Source: Gymnopilus junonius (lineage: Eukaryota > Basidiomycota > Agaricomycetes > Agaricales > Galerinaceae). From it: a stretch of DNA of 64,000 nt. The position numbers were made by a program, and so were the translations under genes. The stretch lies in contig JADNYJ010000047.1 of NCBI GenBank assembly GCA_015501075.1, forward strand, positions 62,001-126,000. The letters run 5' to 3'. The notes under the pieces are model-generated. The model was not told the DNA's origin, made no database searches, and saw only the letters and a list, made by a program, of their open reading frames with translations. Shown piece by piece: positions 1 to 10,680 of this stretch. Position 1 is the stretch's first letter; each line of letters begins with the position of its first letter.

Positions 1-23
1 TAGACTAACCTTCGGTTTTCCAG

Positions 24-613
24 ACAAGATCAAGCAATCGGCAGCCCAAGTACTGCTGGCCAATCAGAGAGTAAGGCTTATCATACAACCCACCATATTA
101 TGTAGACTCTAATGGCTCATCCACTAATTCGATTTATAGTTGAGAGTCGAGAGAGACGCAGCCAAGACAAGAGCAGATGCCGCTGGAGCTCAACTCCTAC
201 GTGCTGCTAAGGTTCTTGACTCCCGTAGGAAGGAACTGTTTGACTTCAGACGAGCTACGTTTGAAAGCTTCGCGGCCCAAAATCCTCCACCACCTAGTTA
301 TGACGTTGTCGCCAGCCCTACCGCTGCGAATTTCCCTGTACCACAGGTGGCTCAATCAACCGAGCGAAATCCGACTTCTATTCACAGTACGCCCCCATTT
401 CCTGTGGTAAACCCAGTCCCTCCGGATGCAGAGCAGGCTCCTACACCACCGCCGAAGTCAAACACTACACCTCCAAGGATATCATCGCATTCATCGGGGA
501 TAATTCAGATGCCGACCCCAGAGTCAGCATCTTCATCACAGTGGGGCAACAGTATGTTTTTAACTTCACTTGACTACGTTACTTCCCAAAAGAAGCTGAC
601 CGAGGGATATTAG
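24..613 (+). CDS. 3' end of a gene for an unrecognised coiled-coil / proline-rich protein (5' part outside window)
   Basis: The window opens inside an intron that ends with cag at position 23. An exon at 24-70 and an intron at 71-139 lead into a reading frame that runs to a stop at 611-613. The first residues are rich in K, R, A and L (KIKQSAAQVLLANQR, then RVERDAAKTRADAAG) and look like the end of a charged coiled coil. The tail is low-complexity and rich in Pro, Ser and Thr (PPPPSY, TPPPKSNTTPP). No catalytic domain is visible. A possible short intron begins at 552 (gtatgt), so the very C-terminus is uncertain. Family and function are not recognised. Confidence 0.45.
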
Positions 614-2681
614 GAAACCCGTATGCTCTCGCGATGTCTCAGCAGACACGGGGATTATCTCAGAATTAAGCCCAAGGGGATGGCTTTTGCTGTGCCTTCG
701 ACACAAAAGCATGTCTGAATAGCCTACTCTATTTATTCTAATAGTGCTATGATTTTGGAAGTTATATGACTGCCGAACGTTCATCATTTGTCCATAAACG
801 TTCTATTTATCGTTTGCGCTAGCCTTTGGGAGCTCGTTATAATAATGACCCCCGAAGAAGTGTTCCCCGACCCGCAGAAGAGGTTACTCTTATTACCCTG
901 CATCCTTTTAAGTCGAGGCGTCGATGGTCCCCTTTTACATCATGTTCGTTAATTTATTCTTCTCCCCTTAACACCGGGTTGTTCACGAATCTACCCACCT
1001 ATACCAATCTGCTACTTGTTATTCAAAACGCTCTGATAATGGAATGTTGCATGGATCTGAAGGCCGTTCTCGACGCCTACGAATGAGCCTGTGGCTAGAA
1101 CTTCATATATTGTTACCATTTCACATAATCAACTAAGTTCGCAGGTCAAAAAACTTGCCCAAAGGAGCTTCGCCCAGCAAGAAGATAGCAAACAGATAGG
1201 TTTACGCTATACAAATTTTGATCACATTGGACACAGTTATCGTCACCCAAGCTGATGTCGGGATATTTGGGGTCGTCCGAGGGTACCTGCTGAATTGCTT
1301 TATTCTGACGGTTAAGTACATGGAATCCCGATGTTTAATTATCCTGTCGTTGGGGTTCTTGTCACCCAATTACTCCACAAAAAATTATGTCTGTCGTTGA
1401 CAAGCCTCCAGCCAGAAGTAGATAAATGAAACACTATACCTACCTACCTACCTATACATATACCTATCATATTCAGACGTGCACTTGTGCTCTCTCGGCC
1501 ATTTCAACCTCCCAGATTTGCAAATATTTACCATAAATTTGTCGCCGTGACTTATTTGGTTCGGGGGAATAAATAAAATGCCACTACATCTATACTGCGC
1601 ACCCCTACTGTCCTTTACCCTTTGGCTGATTTGGTGTTTGTCCTTCTGCTTCTATAGCTCCGACGAAGAGCATAGGCCCCTCATCATAACCAAAAATGGG
1701 GCTATGACGAAATCTGTTTGAGCAGGAAAGGCCAAGAGTAGTATTACCCTTTGTAGATCAAATAGAGGAGGAGGAGCTAAAGCCACTCTGAAGGCACCAG
1801 GCTGCCGGGGTGAGGGATTGGAGGATCGACAGAAAGAGACCTCAGATCTGATCCCTATTCCTTATTTTTTATTACTGGAACGTCGTACCTTCGGTGGGAG
1901 AGTAGAACATACTTCATCACCGCAACACTTTGATGGACTTACCTTACGTAGGGTTACAGTACGCCACAAGCTCATGGCCACTACTTGAGGCCTATGCCAC
2001 TTTATCGGACAGGTGTTGCAATCGACGTTCCGATTTCATGTTCATCGGCCCCAGGCACGATCGCCCGCCGCCGTACCCTGTTTTGAGTAACTGAGAAATA
2101 AGAGTAAACGTGTGGTCACTTTCTACCTTCTTTCTTCTTGCCAGATCCCTGGACATTGGCGCTTATTTTCCGTTGGATCACGATCCGCCGTCGTTACTTT
2201 GTTGGTCCTGCTGCGGTTACTTAAAGTCCGCCGGAGCTAAGAGTTGGGATACCGCAATTTCGTGTACATACATCGCATTGCTAAGTTAGATTGCGCAGTG
2301 CATCGAGGGCAGAATCAGAATACATGCTGACGGCAGTCAAGGAATTGTGTCGAGTTGCGTGACATATTCGCGCCAATCCGTCAAGGTGGGAATGGGCAGC
2401 TAGAAAGCTAATTTTTGATTGCGATTAGGACAGGCTGGGAGGACGATCGACCGGCGGAGGATATTAAGCAGCATGACTTGTCGTATGGTTTCAAGGGGCA
2501 TTGATCGCTCTCGAAGGCAATGCCGCCTAATCGTATTATTAGAGAAATGTTTTGAGCGACGAAAAGGGAGTGAAAACTTGATAGGAGCGTCTGAATCACC
2601 CAATATGATACATGTATATTCCAAGATAAAGTCCAAAATAAAAAGGATGTGAAAAGAAGTTCGTCATTGAGGTGGTATCGA
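614..2681. other. Intergenic region, no supportable gene
   Basis: About 2 kb with only short, composition-driven open frames and no recognisable protein motif. A small CCTA-type microsatellite lies near 1436-1468. The distal end probably carries the 3' UTR of the DUF202 gene on the minus strand. Confidence 0.5.
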
Positions 2682-3334
2682 TCAACCCTGTGGAATAAAA
2701 TGAAGCAAACATTAGGTAAGGTTGAGAACAGTTGATATAACTGACGACATACGGAAATATTATGTCGAAGGATGAGCGCAAGTAGAACAATTTCAGCAGC
2801 AGCAACAACAACCGTTACCTGAATGACTATCCAGCCAGCTGTGATGAATGGACGACCGAATATACGTGTCCCGTCCTGCCCTTTGGTCTTGATGCACTGT
2901 TCTACTCTGTGGACCTCTTTATGCCGATCTGCGAAGTCGTGTGTAGAGTGTCGGGATCGTATGAATGCTAGGATGAAGAGAAGCCCTCCTAAGATTGCAA
3001 AAAGAAGGCCGACTGTGTGTACGAAAAAGAGAGAGAGAAAGGTACGTGAGTTTGAGAAGATGCCGGGAAGAATGAGGTCCATACTTCGGTGAAAAGCTCG
3101 ATCAAACAGCCGAAGAATGGTCAGCGCATATCCCAAAGAACCAAGAGCGGTGCGACTGTATGCCCCGTGGAAAGTGCGCTGGCGCGCTCGTATTTCTACG
3201 AGTTCATTCACATCCGAGGCGACAAATGAATGCCTCCGGTGCCCTCTGAAGACACCAGGATCAGAACACAGGCTTTTCGAAGCCAGCCATCAAGCTCACC
3301 GATATGTTCTGCGAGGTGGGTTAGAACTCGTCAT
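2682..3334 (-). CDS. DUF202-domain small integral membrane protein
   Basis: Splicing by hand gives exons 3300-3334, 3085-3245, 2753-3012 and a terminal 6-nt coding piece 2682-2687. The introns are 54, 72 and 65 nt, and the total is 153 residues. The protein starts MTSSNPPRRTYR and carries the DUF202 signature RARQRTFHGAYSRTALGSLG. Three hydrophobic helices follow: ALGSLGYALTILRLF, IGLLFAILGGLLFILAFI and GWIVIQVTVVVAAAEIVLLA. Conserved RHSxHDFADRHK and GRPFITAGW blocks lie between helices 2 and 3. DUF202 is the membrane domain also found in Vtc1-type vacuolar polyphosphate chaperones; in stand-alone fungal proteins its role is unknown. The gene is divergent from OXA1 across a 324-bp promoter. 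The frame is clean, and every intron restores the expected motif. Confidence 0.85.
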
Positions 3335-3463
3335 GTCCTTCAAATTTCCTCTCTATAGTCGTAGAGATAAAGAATGATAAAAGGCGAGAACATTGGAAGC
3401 ACAATACGACGTCGCTTGCAAAGTTGGAAATAAGTAATTTGACCCGAGGCCTGTGCAAACAAA

Positions 3464-3481
3464 ACGTGATTTAGTCACGTG
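3464..3481. promoter_or_regulatory. Inverted repeat ACGTGA-n5-TCACGT(G) in a divergent promoter
   Basis: ACGTGA at 3464-3469 is followed by TCACGTG at 3475-3481, a near-perfect inverted repeat around an E-box-like TCACGTG core. It lies midway between the DUF202 start (3334, minus) and the OXA1 start (3659, plus), so it could serve either gene. TCACGTG is the kind of core bound by bHLH factors such as yeast Cbf1; assignment here is inference only. Confidence 0.35.
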
Positions 3482-3658
3482 TTTCTTTTCGACCAAACTC
3501 GAAATTCGAATTTCGGGAAATTTTGGAAATAAGTTCAGCACTGTCGACTCGCGACTGCAAAAATCTCCGTCGTCCAGCTCAGCTGAACGCAGAAAAGACT
3601 TTAGGGTCTCCGGTGTGGATTGAGACGGAAAATTTTGTGCGGATAGGATCATATCGTC

Positions 3659-5257
3659 ATGACTTTCACAAGCTCAGTTGGTCTCGGTATTCGGCAGGGA
3701 AGTTTGAGGACGTCCTCACAGAGGTGCGTTCATGCATTCCATTCCTTAAATTTATGCTGAAAATATGCTATTATTTTCTTTAGTTTGAAGACAAGGTCTT
3801 TACGTCTTTCCCGTTCTGACGCACGCTTATTCTCTTCGCTTTTGCCGGTGAGAGAATTTGCAATTTCCTCGACATAATTACTAGGTTGAACCCCAACAAA
3901 GCCCCCATCATGTACAGGTCGTAGAATAGTATTTTCTCAGCTGCAACCTTCAAGCTCGCGCAATTTGTCATTATGGGGCTGGGGATCTAGCTCAAAGCCA
4001 ACTTCCCCCTCAGTTCCTGAAGTACCGCAATCTTCAGTAGAAGAAGCTAGAAGTGGAGCAGCTGAAGGCCTTTCACCGTCGACAGTGGCAGGTTCTTCGT
4101 CGCCTACCAGTGAATTGCCTGTAGATGCTGCGTCATCTGTTCCTTCCACCGAAACTTCATCCGTTGTGGAAGCTGTAGCAAACTCAACGGATGCTGCGCC
4201 AGTCCTCTCCGGGCTGACAGACGCACTCGCCACACACGCCCCAGCAGCATTGCAATACGGAGACCTCGCAGCAATGGGTCTGGCAGGTTGGTCTCCAGCC
4301 GGTCTCGTTCGCTGGTCAATGGAAATCATCAATGTGACCACCGGTCTTCCATGGTTTTGGACCATCGTTGCCGGCAGTGCGTTCTGGCGTTTGGTTTGCG
4401 TACCATTGGCAGTCAAGGGTATGCAGGCGTCTTCACGGATGCAGCCTTTTCAAGCTGAGCTCGTAGCGCTGCAAGCGAACGTGAAGAAGACTTCGGCGAG
4501 CAAGGATCCGCTCGAGGTTAAGAGAGCTGCTATGCAGATGCAAGAGTTTTACAGGAAGCACAACATCAACCCATTGGGTGGTGTTGTTTCATTATTGCAG
4601 TTGCCCATTACGCTTGGGTTGTTCTTTGGTGTTCAGAAGCTTTGCAAGTTGCCTCTTGAGCAGTTGAAGGATAGCGGGTTCAGTTTGCTGCCTGATTTGA
4701 CGGTTCCTGATCCTACATATATCATGCCGGTTGTGTTGTGTGCTATGATTAATGCCCAGATCCTGGTACGTTCTTTTTGTTTTGCTCGTTGATCATTTCT
4801 AAGTGCTACCTTCGGTTTGTTAGGTTGGAGCAAGGGACATCAACACGACTGAGAGGCCTGATATGGGTCACTTCATGAACATTTTCAGAATCATGACTAT
4901 CCCCGGTATTGCATTCATGGCCAACTTTCCTTCCGTGAGTTTCTCTTATTCCATCCATTCACGCCTGTCTTACAACTTTCCGCCTATCAGGGCCTCTTGA
5001 TATCATTAATGACAACAGCTGCCCTAACCACTGCTCAGTCTCTCGTCTTACGCCTACCAGCCGTTCGCAGAAAGCTTGACATGCCCGTTATATCTCCAAA
5101 TGCACAGGGAAAACTTCCTCCCATCTCGAGCACCTTCCTTCGCATCAAGTCATATTTCACTGATGATTTCAGCAACAAGATGGAGAAGGCGCGTCGGGAG
5201 GCGATCGAGAGGCAGCAAGCTGCGAAGAGGGCGACGAAGAGGCCGGGAAGGCTTTAA
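3659..5257 (+). CDS. OXA1: Mitochondrial inner-membrane insertase OXA1 (YidC/Oxa1 family)
   Basis: Five exons (3659-3723, 3784-3847, 3902-4765, 4824-4934, 4991-5257) give 456 residues. Introns are 54-60 nt, all GT-AG. The N-terminus (MTFTSSVGLGIRQGS, then RTSSQS, LKTRSLRLSRS) is basic and Ser-rich, as expected of a mitochondrial presequence. The conserved core follows: RNLSLWGWGS, the first helix at LPWFWTIVAGSAFWRLVCVP, PFQAELVALQ, QEFYRKHNINPLGG and LQLPITLGLFFGVQKL. The last helices run FRIMTIPGIAFMANFPS and GLLISLMTTAALTTAQS. The C-terminal tail is basic (KMEKARREAIERQQAAKR), which fits ribosome binding in this family. Oxa1 inserts mitochondrially encoded and some imported proteins into the inner membrane. 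The frame is intact throughout. Confidence 0.95.
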
Positions 5258-5468
5258 ATAGTAAATCCATAATAATGACACTTGTTTATATCCACTTAAT
5301 TTATGCATTACCCCGACTCATTTTAGATTGGAGGACAATAAAACCTTGGCGGCAGCTGGAAGCAATATAAAGAGCGACCATATTCACCGTTCTCAGGGAT
5401 CCAAGTCAGGGATTTGTCTGTCCTAAATGTTCTTATTTATCGCACGTATTGCACACTGGCTAAGGCCA

Positions 5469-6970
5469 CTACAGCTGCATAAACTGAGCAAAGTTCAATC
5501 GCTCTGGAAGCCCGGTTCCGCAAACGTAAACCTGGGTGGAAGACGGTCCTAACCACATGATGTTTAGGCCATGAAAGCTTTCCAAATTCCCCAAATTGCG
5601 TAAATTGCCCTTGCAGGTCGTCAAGTCCAGAAATGAGATCGGAAGACCACAATGCGCCCTCCATAATATAAAATGCCGAATTGAGACGGGATTGACATCG
5701 GTATAGTCCAGAATCTGGAGGGTACTCAAAGCAGGAAGGGGAGTCATTTCCCAGAAGGAATTTGGCGAAGGAGATCAAGGGTGCGCATAGTGGAGACTTG
5801 CAGGGTGTCGACAGATGAGAGACTCTGAGAAAGTTCTACGAAGTCGTCGCTATAGGATTCTTTAAAATAAGCCTCAGAAAGTTTTAGTGTTTTCAAAGAA
5901 TGGGTAATTGGGGACTCCCTGAGAGAACTGAGAAATAGGTTTTCGACAAGGTTTGATAGGTCGGGATTGTAGCAAAACCCAATATCAAATATGCTAAGTG
6001 GTGATGCTTCCACCAAATTGTTAAGAGTGAAGAAATTGGATTGTATTCCGAGTTGGTAGCATTTTGGAGTGTACAGGGCGATGTAGTTGAGTAAGAAGCG
6101 ATCGAATATCTTGTGGAATTTGCGCAGCTCGTCCGTTGAGATTATAAGCTCCCAAAGCGCAAGCCGCAAACCACATCCTGGGGCAGGGGTGATGCACTCT
6201 AAAAATCGGCAGCACGCCGAAGGGTGGCCACGTAAATTGATGTAAAGGAGTCGAGGGAGGGAAAGACTCAGAGGTTCAGTGGTTTGGGACGAGTTGACGT
6301 TGAAGCCATCTTGTATTGAAATATGTACCAAACACTCCATAGACTTCATTGCCAGCAGGAGTTCCGAAAGAGGGTATTTATGAGAGATGGTGATATGTTG
6401 GATTTGACTGAGCCAAGGGGCATCGAGGCTAAAGCGGATTGAAGGAGAGGAAAACTCGCGAAGGAAAGGCGCAGAGTCGGAAAACAAATTGCCCTCAGGA
6501 CCCAACGAGACAGAAGAATCGAAGTAGCGGAGATAGAATGTCTCCAGCATAGGGTTAGGACGTAGAAGCGGTCGCCATGCTTCGGCATGCCACTCGTTCT
6601 TGATCTTAACATCGATTCTTCGAATCCTTGTCCATTCAACATCGATTATGTGGAAGAAGAACAGCTCTGCGTTGCGTCTGATAGACACTCCTCTGATATA
6701 CAGAGGGGCATTGCCTGTCCTCCGCAGTACTTCATGTTTCCACAGGTTGCTGCTCTGTCCTAGATGATCAAGGTGGATGAGTCTTCCCCAGATTGATGGA
6801 GACCCAAGGAGGAGACGGCGCCATGATTGACAAACTTGGGATGAGCGGCGAGCGATAGTAAGAGGACTTGAGCTGACAGGATCTTGACCACCCTCTAGCG
6901 GTGCGTATATATCTGCATTCATTACAAAGATCCTCCAAAGAATATCCTCGTCTAGGTCGACCTTGGCCAT
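5469..6970 (-). CDS. F-box-like protein, copy 1 (one apparent -1 frameshift near the 3' end)
   Basis: The frame from MAKVDLDEDILWRIF runs 408 codons to a TGA at about 5744-5746. It then resumes one base out of phase (TPLPALSTLQILDYTD) to 5469. Alignment with copy 3 (MPEVQPVPFPAL against IPSGKMTPLPAL) has no gap, so one A appears to be missing in GGGAAATGACT. The start matches basidiomycete F-box-like domains: LDEDILWRIF, SSQVCQSWRRLLLGSPSIWGRLI. The rest is a divergent leucine-rich segment with blocks shared by all three copies (SDSAPFLREFSSP, ITPAPGCGLR, YVCGTGLPERLNF). F-box proteins usually recruit substrates to SCF ubiquitin ligases; the target is unknown. There is no intron. It is divergent from the Na+/H+ exchanger gene. 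Confidence 0.75.
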
Positions 6971-7134
6971 ATTACTTCTGTAGTTGAGTACAAGATGGAA
7001 GCCTGAGCCTGAGAACTAAGAATAGCACACTTGCTTACATCAGCATCCAATAGCGACAGCCGCTTAACTCTGAGCTCTGTTACTTATTGACCGTGTAGAG
7101 ACCTTGACTGTGTCTCCAGCGCCAATACTTCAAA

Positions 7135-9646
7135 ATGGCCTTCAAGATCGCTTCAGTATCGCTGGCCGCGCCCTCGCCGTCAACCACGTCGCCCGTGGTG
7201 GAGGAAGAGGAATTCTATTCGTCCTGGTCGCTTTTCCTCGTCTGCATGCTTCTCATTTTGTCGCTTCTGACAAGTTACTATCTACAAATCAAGCGAATAC
7301 GAGCCGTGCATGAGACGCTAGTGTCCATATTTGCTGGAACATTCGTTGGGTTGATTATTAGACTTGCACCTGGGACGATGATTCGAGAGATGCTGGTGAG
7401 TTTTGCTGTTCTGGTTGAGGGGCTGGTCATCGTGTGCAGCCTTGGACAATTTTCTGGATGGCAAGCACGTTGACTCCAGAATTGTGTTCTGTCGAATTTG
7501 ACTGTACTAACTTCGTCTCTGGTTGACGTGAACTCTGACCCGCCTTCGTTCCAGACATTTAAACATACTCTCTTCTTCAACTTGTTACTTCCACCCATTA
7601 TTTTAAATTCTGGGTATGAACTCAAACAGGTATAGCCGTTCACGTCCTTTGTCTGAAGTTTATTGACATCCTTATAGGATAATTTCTTCCGCAACTTTGG
7701 TTCCATCCTTACCTTTGCATTCCTCGGAACTTTCATCTCAGCTGTCGGCGTCGGGTGCGTTCTTTGCTCTTCGTCCTCAAATCATCCTTAACACCCACAG
7801 TACAGGGTTCTCGTCTTTATCTACTCATATCTTGGCATCGACACTGATAAATTGCCTCTTATTGAGTGCCTAACATTTGGGTCCACACTATCTGCAACGG
7901 ATCCTGTCACCATTCTTGCTATATTCAATCAATACAAGGTTGACCCCAAGCTCTACACTGTAATCTTCGGAGAAAGTTTGCTTAACGATGCTGTTAGTAT
8001 CGTTATGTATGAGTATGTCGGCCTGTCTTCTATTCTTCTATTTTTTGTCTCATCATGCTTTACAGGACGCTGAGCCGGTTCGATGGCACGGACGTATACA
8101 TTCACTCCATCTTTCACGGCATAGGCATTTTCTTGCTCTCATTCAGCGTATCCATGGCTCTTGGCGTAGCATTTGGTCTGGCGACCTCCCTAATGCTCAA
8201 ACACTCCTACCTCCACCTGTACCCTTCCATCGAATCCTGCCTCGTCGCCTTATGTGCCTACACATGTTACTTCTTTTCCAACGGTCTTTCAATGTCCGGA
8301 ATTGTCTCCCTCTTGTTCTGTGGTATCACCCTCAAGCACTATGCCTACCACACCATGTCCCGAAGAACTCAACGCGCTACCAAGTACATTTTCTCCACCC
8401 TCGCTCAGCTTTCAGAGAACTTTATCTTCGTCTACCTGGGTATGTCGCTGTTCACCAGCGCACCCGTCTCCGAACCCGTGTTCAGCTATGTCAAGCCTGT
8501 GTTCATCATCATCACCACCATTGCTGTCGTTTTCACCCGCTACGCCGCAGTCTTTCCTTTGTCAGAAGCGATCAATCTCTTCCAAAAGCACGTGCGAGGG
8601 CAGAGGAATGAAGAGCTCCCACATTCCTACCAGATGATGTTGTTCTGGGCGGGATTGAGGGCGCAGTAGGTGTAGCCTCGCTGCGGGTTTCAAGGGTCCT
8701 CATGCACAGATGATGCGTACGACGGTATTGATTGTTGTAGTGCTTACTGTAGTCATTTTTGGCGGAACAACAGCGAGGATGCTGGAAGTGCTGGGCATTA
8801 AGACAGGCGTGGAAGATGATGGTGTCCCGAGCAGCGACGAAGATGATCCGTCGTTATACCCTCCTAGCAGGAATGCCTTCAGAAGAGGCAGTGGGAGATG
8901 GATGAATAGGTTCGTCGATGAAGACTCTAGCGCGTTACATACCTCTCGCACTGCAGGTGCAGCCCGCATTGGGACACACTACGCATCAAGGATGTATAAC
9001 CATCAATATCAGGTCCAACATGAGCGGGATCGGGATAACTTGCCCATGTCGCCTACCACTCAAGGAAACGCCATCTTCTCATCCTCTTCCTCCGATTCAT
9101 ACGACTCTGATGCGGGCGAAGTGCTCCCACTCGCTCCGACCGCCATCGACCAGCACCATCTCACTAATGACACCAGCAGGGAAGCAGCTCGGGAGCGCCT
9201 CCCAGGCAGAGTTTAACTGCGAGCATGATGGGCTTGGGCGGCGAAGACGGTAAATGGTTCCAAACGATTGACGAGCGATACCTCCTGCCTATATTCTCGA
9301 ATGCCACTGCAAGCCGGACATTCCATGCTCGCAGAGCGCGACGGGCCGCCTCCGGCCTCGGAGGTGCTGGCGGTGGTAGTATTGTCAGCGGAGGGGGAGG
9401 GAGTAATCATCCGAGTAATGGGGGCTCTCCAGTGGGTAGTGATGACGAGGGAGGGCCGGAGGTTGATTTAAGTGGGCAGGATGTCGAGATGGGTGCTGGG
9501 ATGGGGGCGGAGGTGGGAATATTGGTGTCGGAGGGAGGCAGGTAAACATACGGACGCTGTCGGTCGACGATAGTAGGATAGAGAGGGGACTGCCTAGTCC
9601 TGTGTTGAGGAATAACGGGTCGGGGGATGGTGGTAGGTTCTCATGA
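7135..9646 (+). CDS. Na+/H+ exchanger, CPA1/NHE family, probably endosomal Nhx1-like (several apparent frameshifts in the last exon)
   Basis: Exons 7135-7395, 7555-7629, 7678-7754, 7806-8012 and 8066 onward read cleanly as a multi-spanning CPA1 antiporter. Signatures are [50 protein letters not shown] (with the ND pair of this family) and FVYLGMSLF. The first intron is long (159 nt); the rest are 48-53 nt. In the last exon the conserved LRGAVGVA segment is reached only if one G is added near 8661 and another near 8681. Two further single-base shifts are needed between about 9120 and 9216 (before [15 protein letters not shown]) and near 9542 (before NIRTLSVDD), after which the frame ends at 9644-9646. 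NHE proteins exchange Na+ or K+ for H+ and set organelle pH. The cytosolic tail is acidic and low-complexity, as in fungal relatives. Confidence 0.88.
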
Positions 9647-10680
9647 TCAGTTCATTATGTAGGATCTTTTATTCTTTTATTCTTCTATCTTTCTTCTTTC
9701 CTCGGTTACTGTTAGACGTGCCCTACTCGTACACTCCTTCCCTCTGATGCTACCCACGTTATGGTCATGCTCTGCTGCTACCTTGTCTGACCCTCCCTCA
9801 GTCCCTTTTGTCCATACAGTACCTTATGTTCTGCTTATACACGCACGAAGCGCATAGCGATAGTGATAACATATCATATACCTTATGTACCTTCTTTTCC
9901 AATGGGCCATCCTCGTATACATACTTAGAGAGAGAAAAAGATTGTTGTCTTTCGTTTAATTGATCCGATTTTTAGATAGGCAGGTATCTATGTAGCGCAG
10001 TGTAGAAAACAAAACGGAGAAATTGCCGTATTGGGTACTCGGAACTGCAATTCGGATCGACACTCGATTGACTTGCAAGGTAGGCAAAGTACTAGGGTGA
10101 ATTGGTTGCATTGGTGCCCGTGAGCACTGCGGTGGTAGCAGAAAAGACAGGGAGGGGGATACAGTGCTAGCTATGAAGAAAGGAAACATTACAGTACTTG
10201 GATAAGCAAAAAGCGTGCAGAGAAAGAGAAGAGAAAGCAGATCCAGTTGCGAAGAAGTGGGAGGTGAAAAAAAAATTATGTAGATGAAGCGCCCCTGCAT
10301 GTAGCAGACTCGTGGATGGTAGTATTGATATGGGCATATGTCGGGTCGTAGAAGACAGATGGGGATGGGTGGCAAGGGGGACGCGTCGTTCATAGTTAGT
10401 TATACAGTAGATGGTAGATAAGCAAAGGCTGGACAGGATGAAACCGTGTCGACCGTCGGAGGGTGTGGGGTGATGCGCATGGATAGGTCAGAGGCATGGA
10501 AATCGATTAAGAGCTAGAAAAAAAGATGAGTGGGTAAGATAAGGGTAAAGGTTAGGGGTAAAGGGTAAGTAATAAACCGGGGGTAAGAGATAAAAGTCCC
10601 AAGATGGATGAGTAAAATGTAGAAAAGTATGTAGGAGATGGATGAGGATGGAAAGATGGAATGGAGAGAATTTATCCCAG
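9647..10680. other. Intergenic region between convergent genes, no supportable gene
   Basis: T/C-rich then purine-rich sequence that should hold the 3' UTRs of the Na+/H+ exchanger (plus) and G-alpha (minus). A run of degenerate GGGTAA-like words lies near 10540-10590. No coding signal was seen. Confidence 0.5.

Noticed and set aside
10540..10595. Run of GGGTAA/TTAGGGG-like words resembling telomeric repeats
   Set aside because: The words are irregular and few, with no perfect TTAGGG tandem array; it looks like purine-rich spacer sequence.
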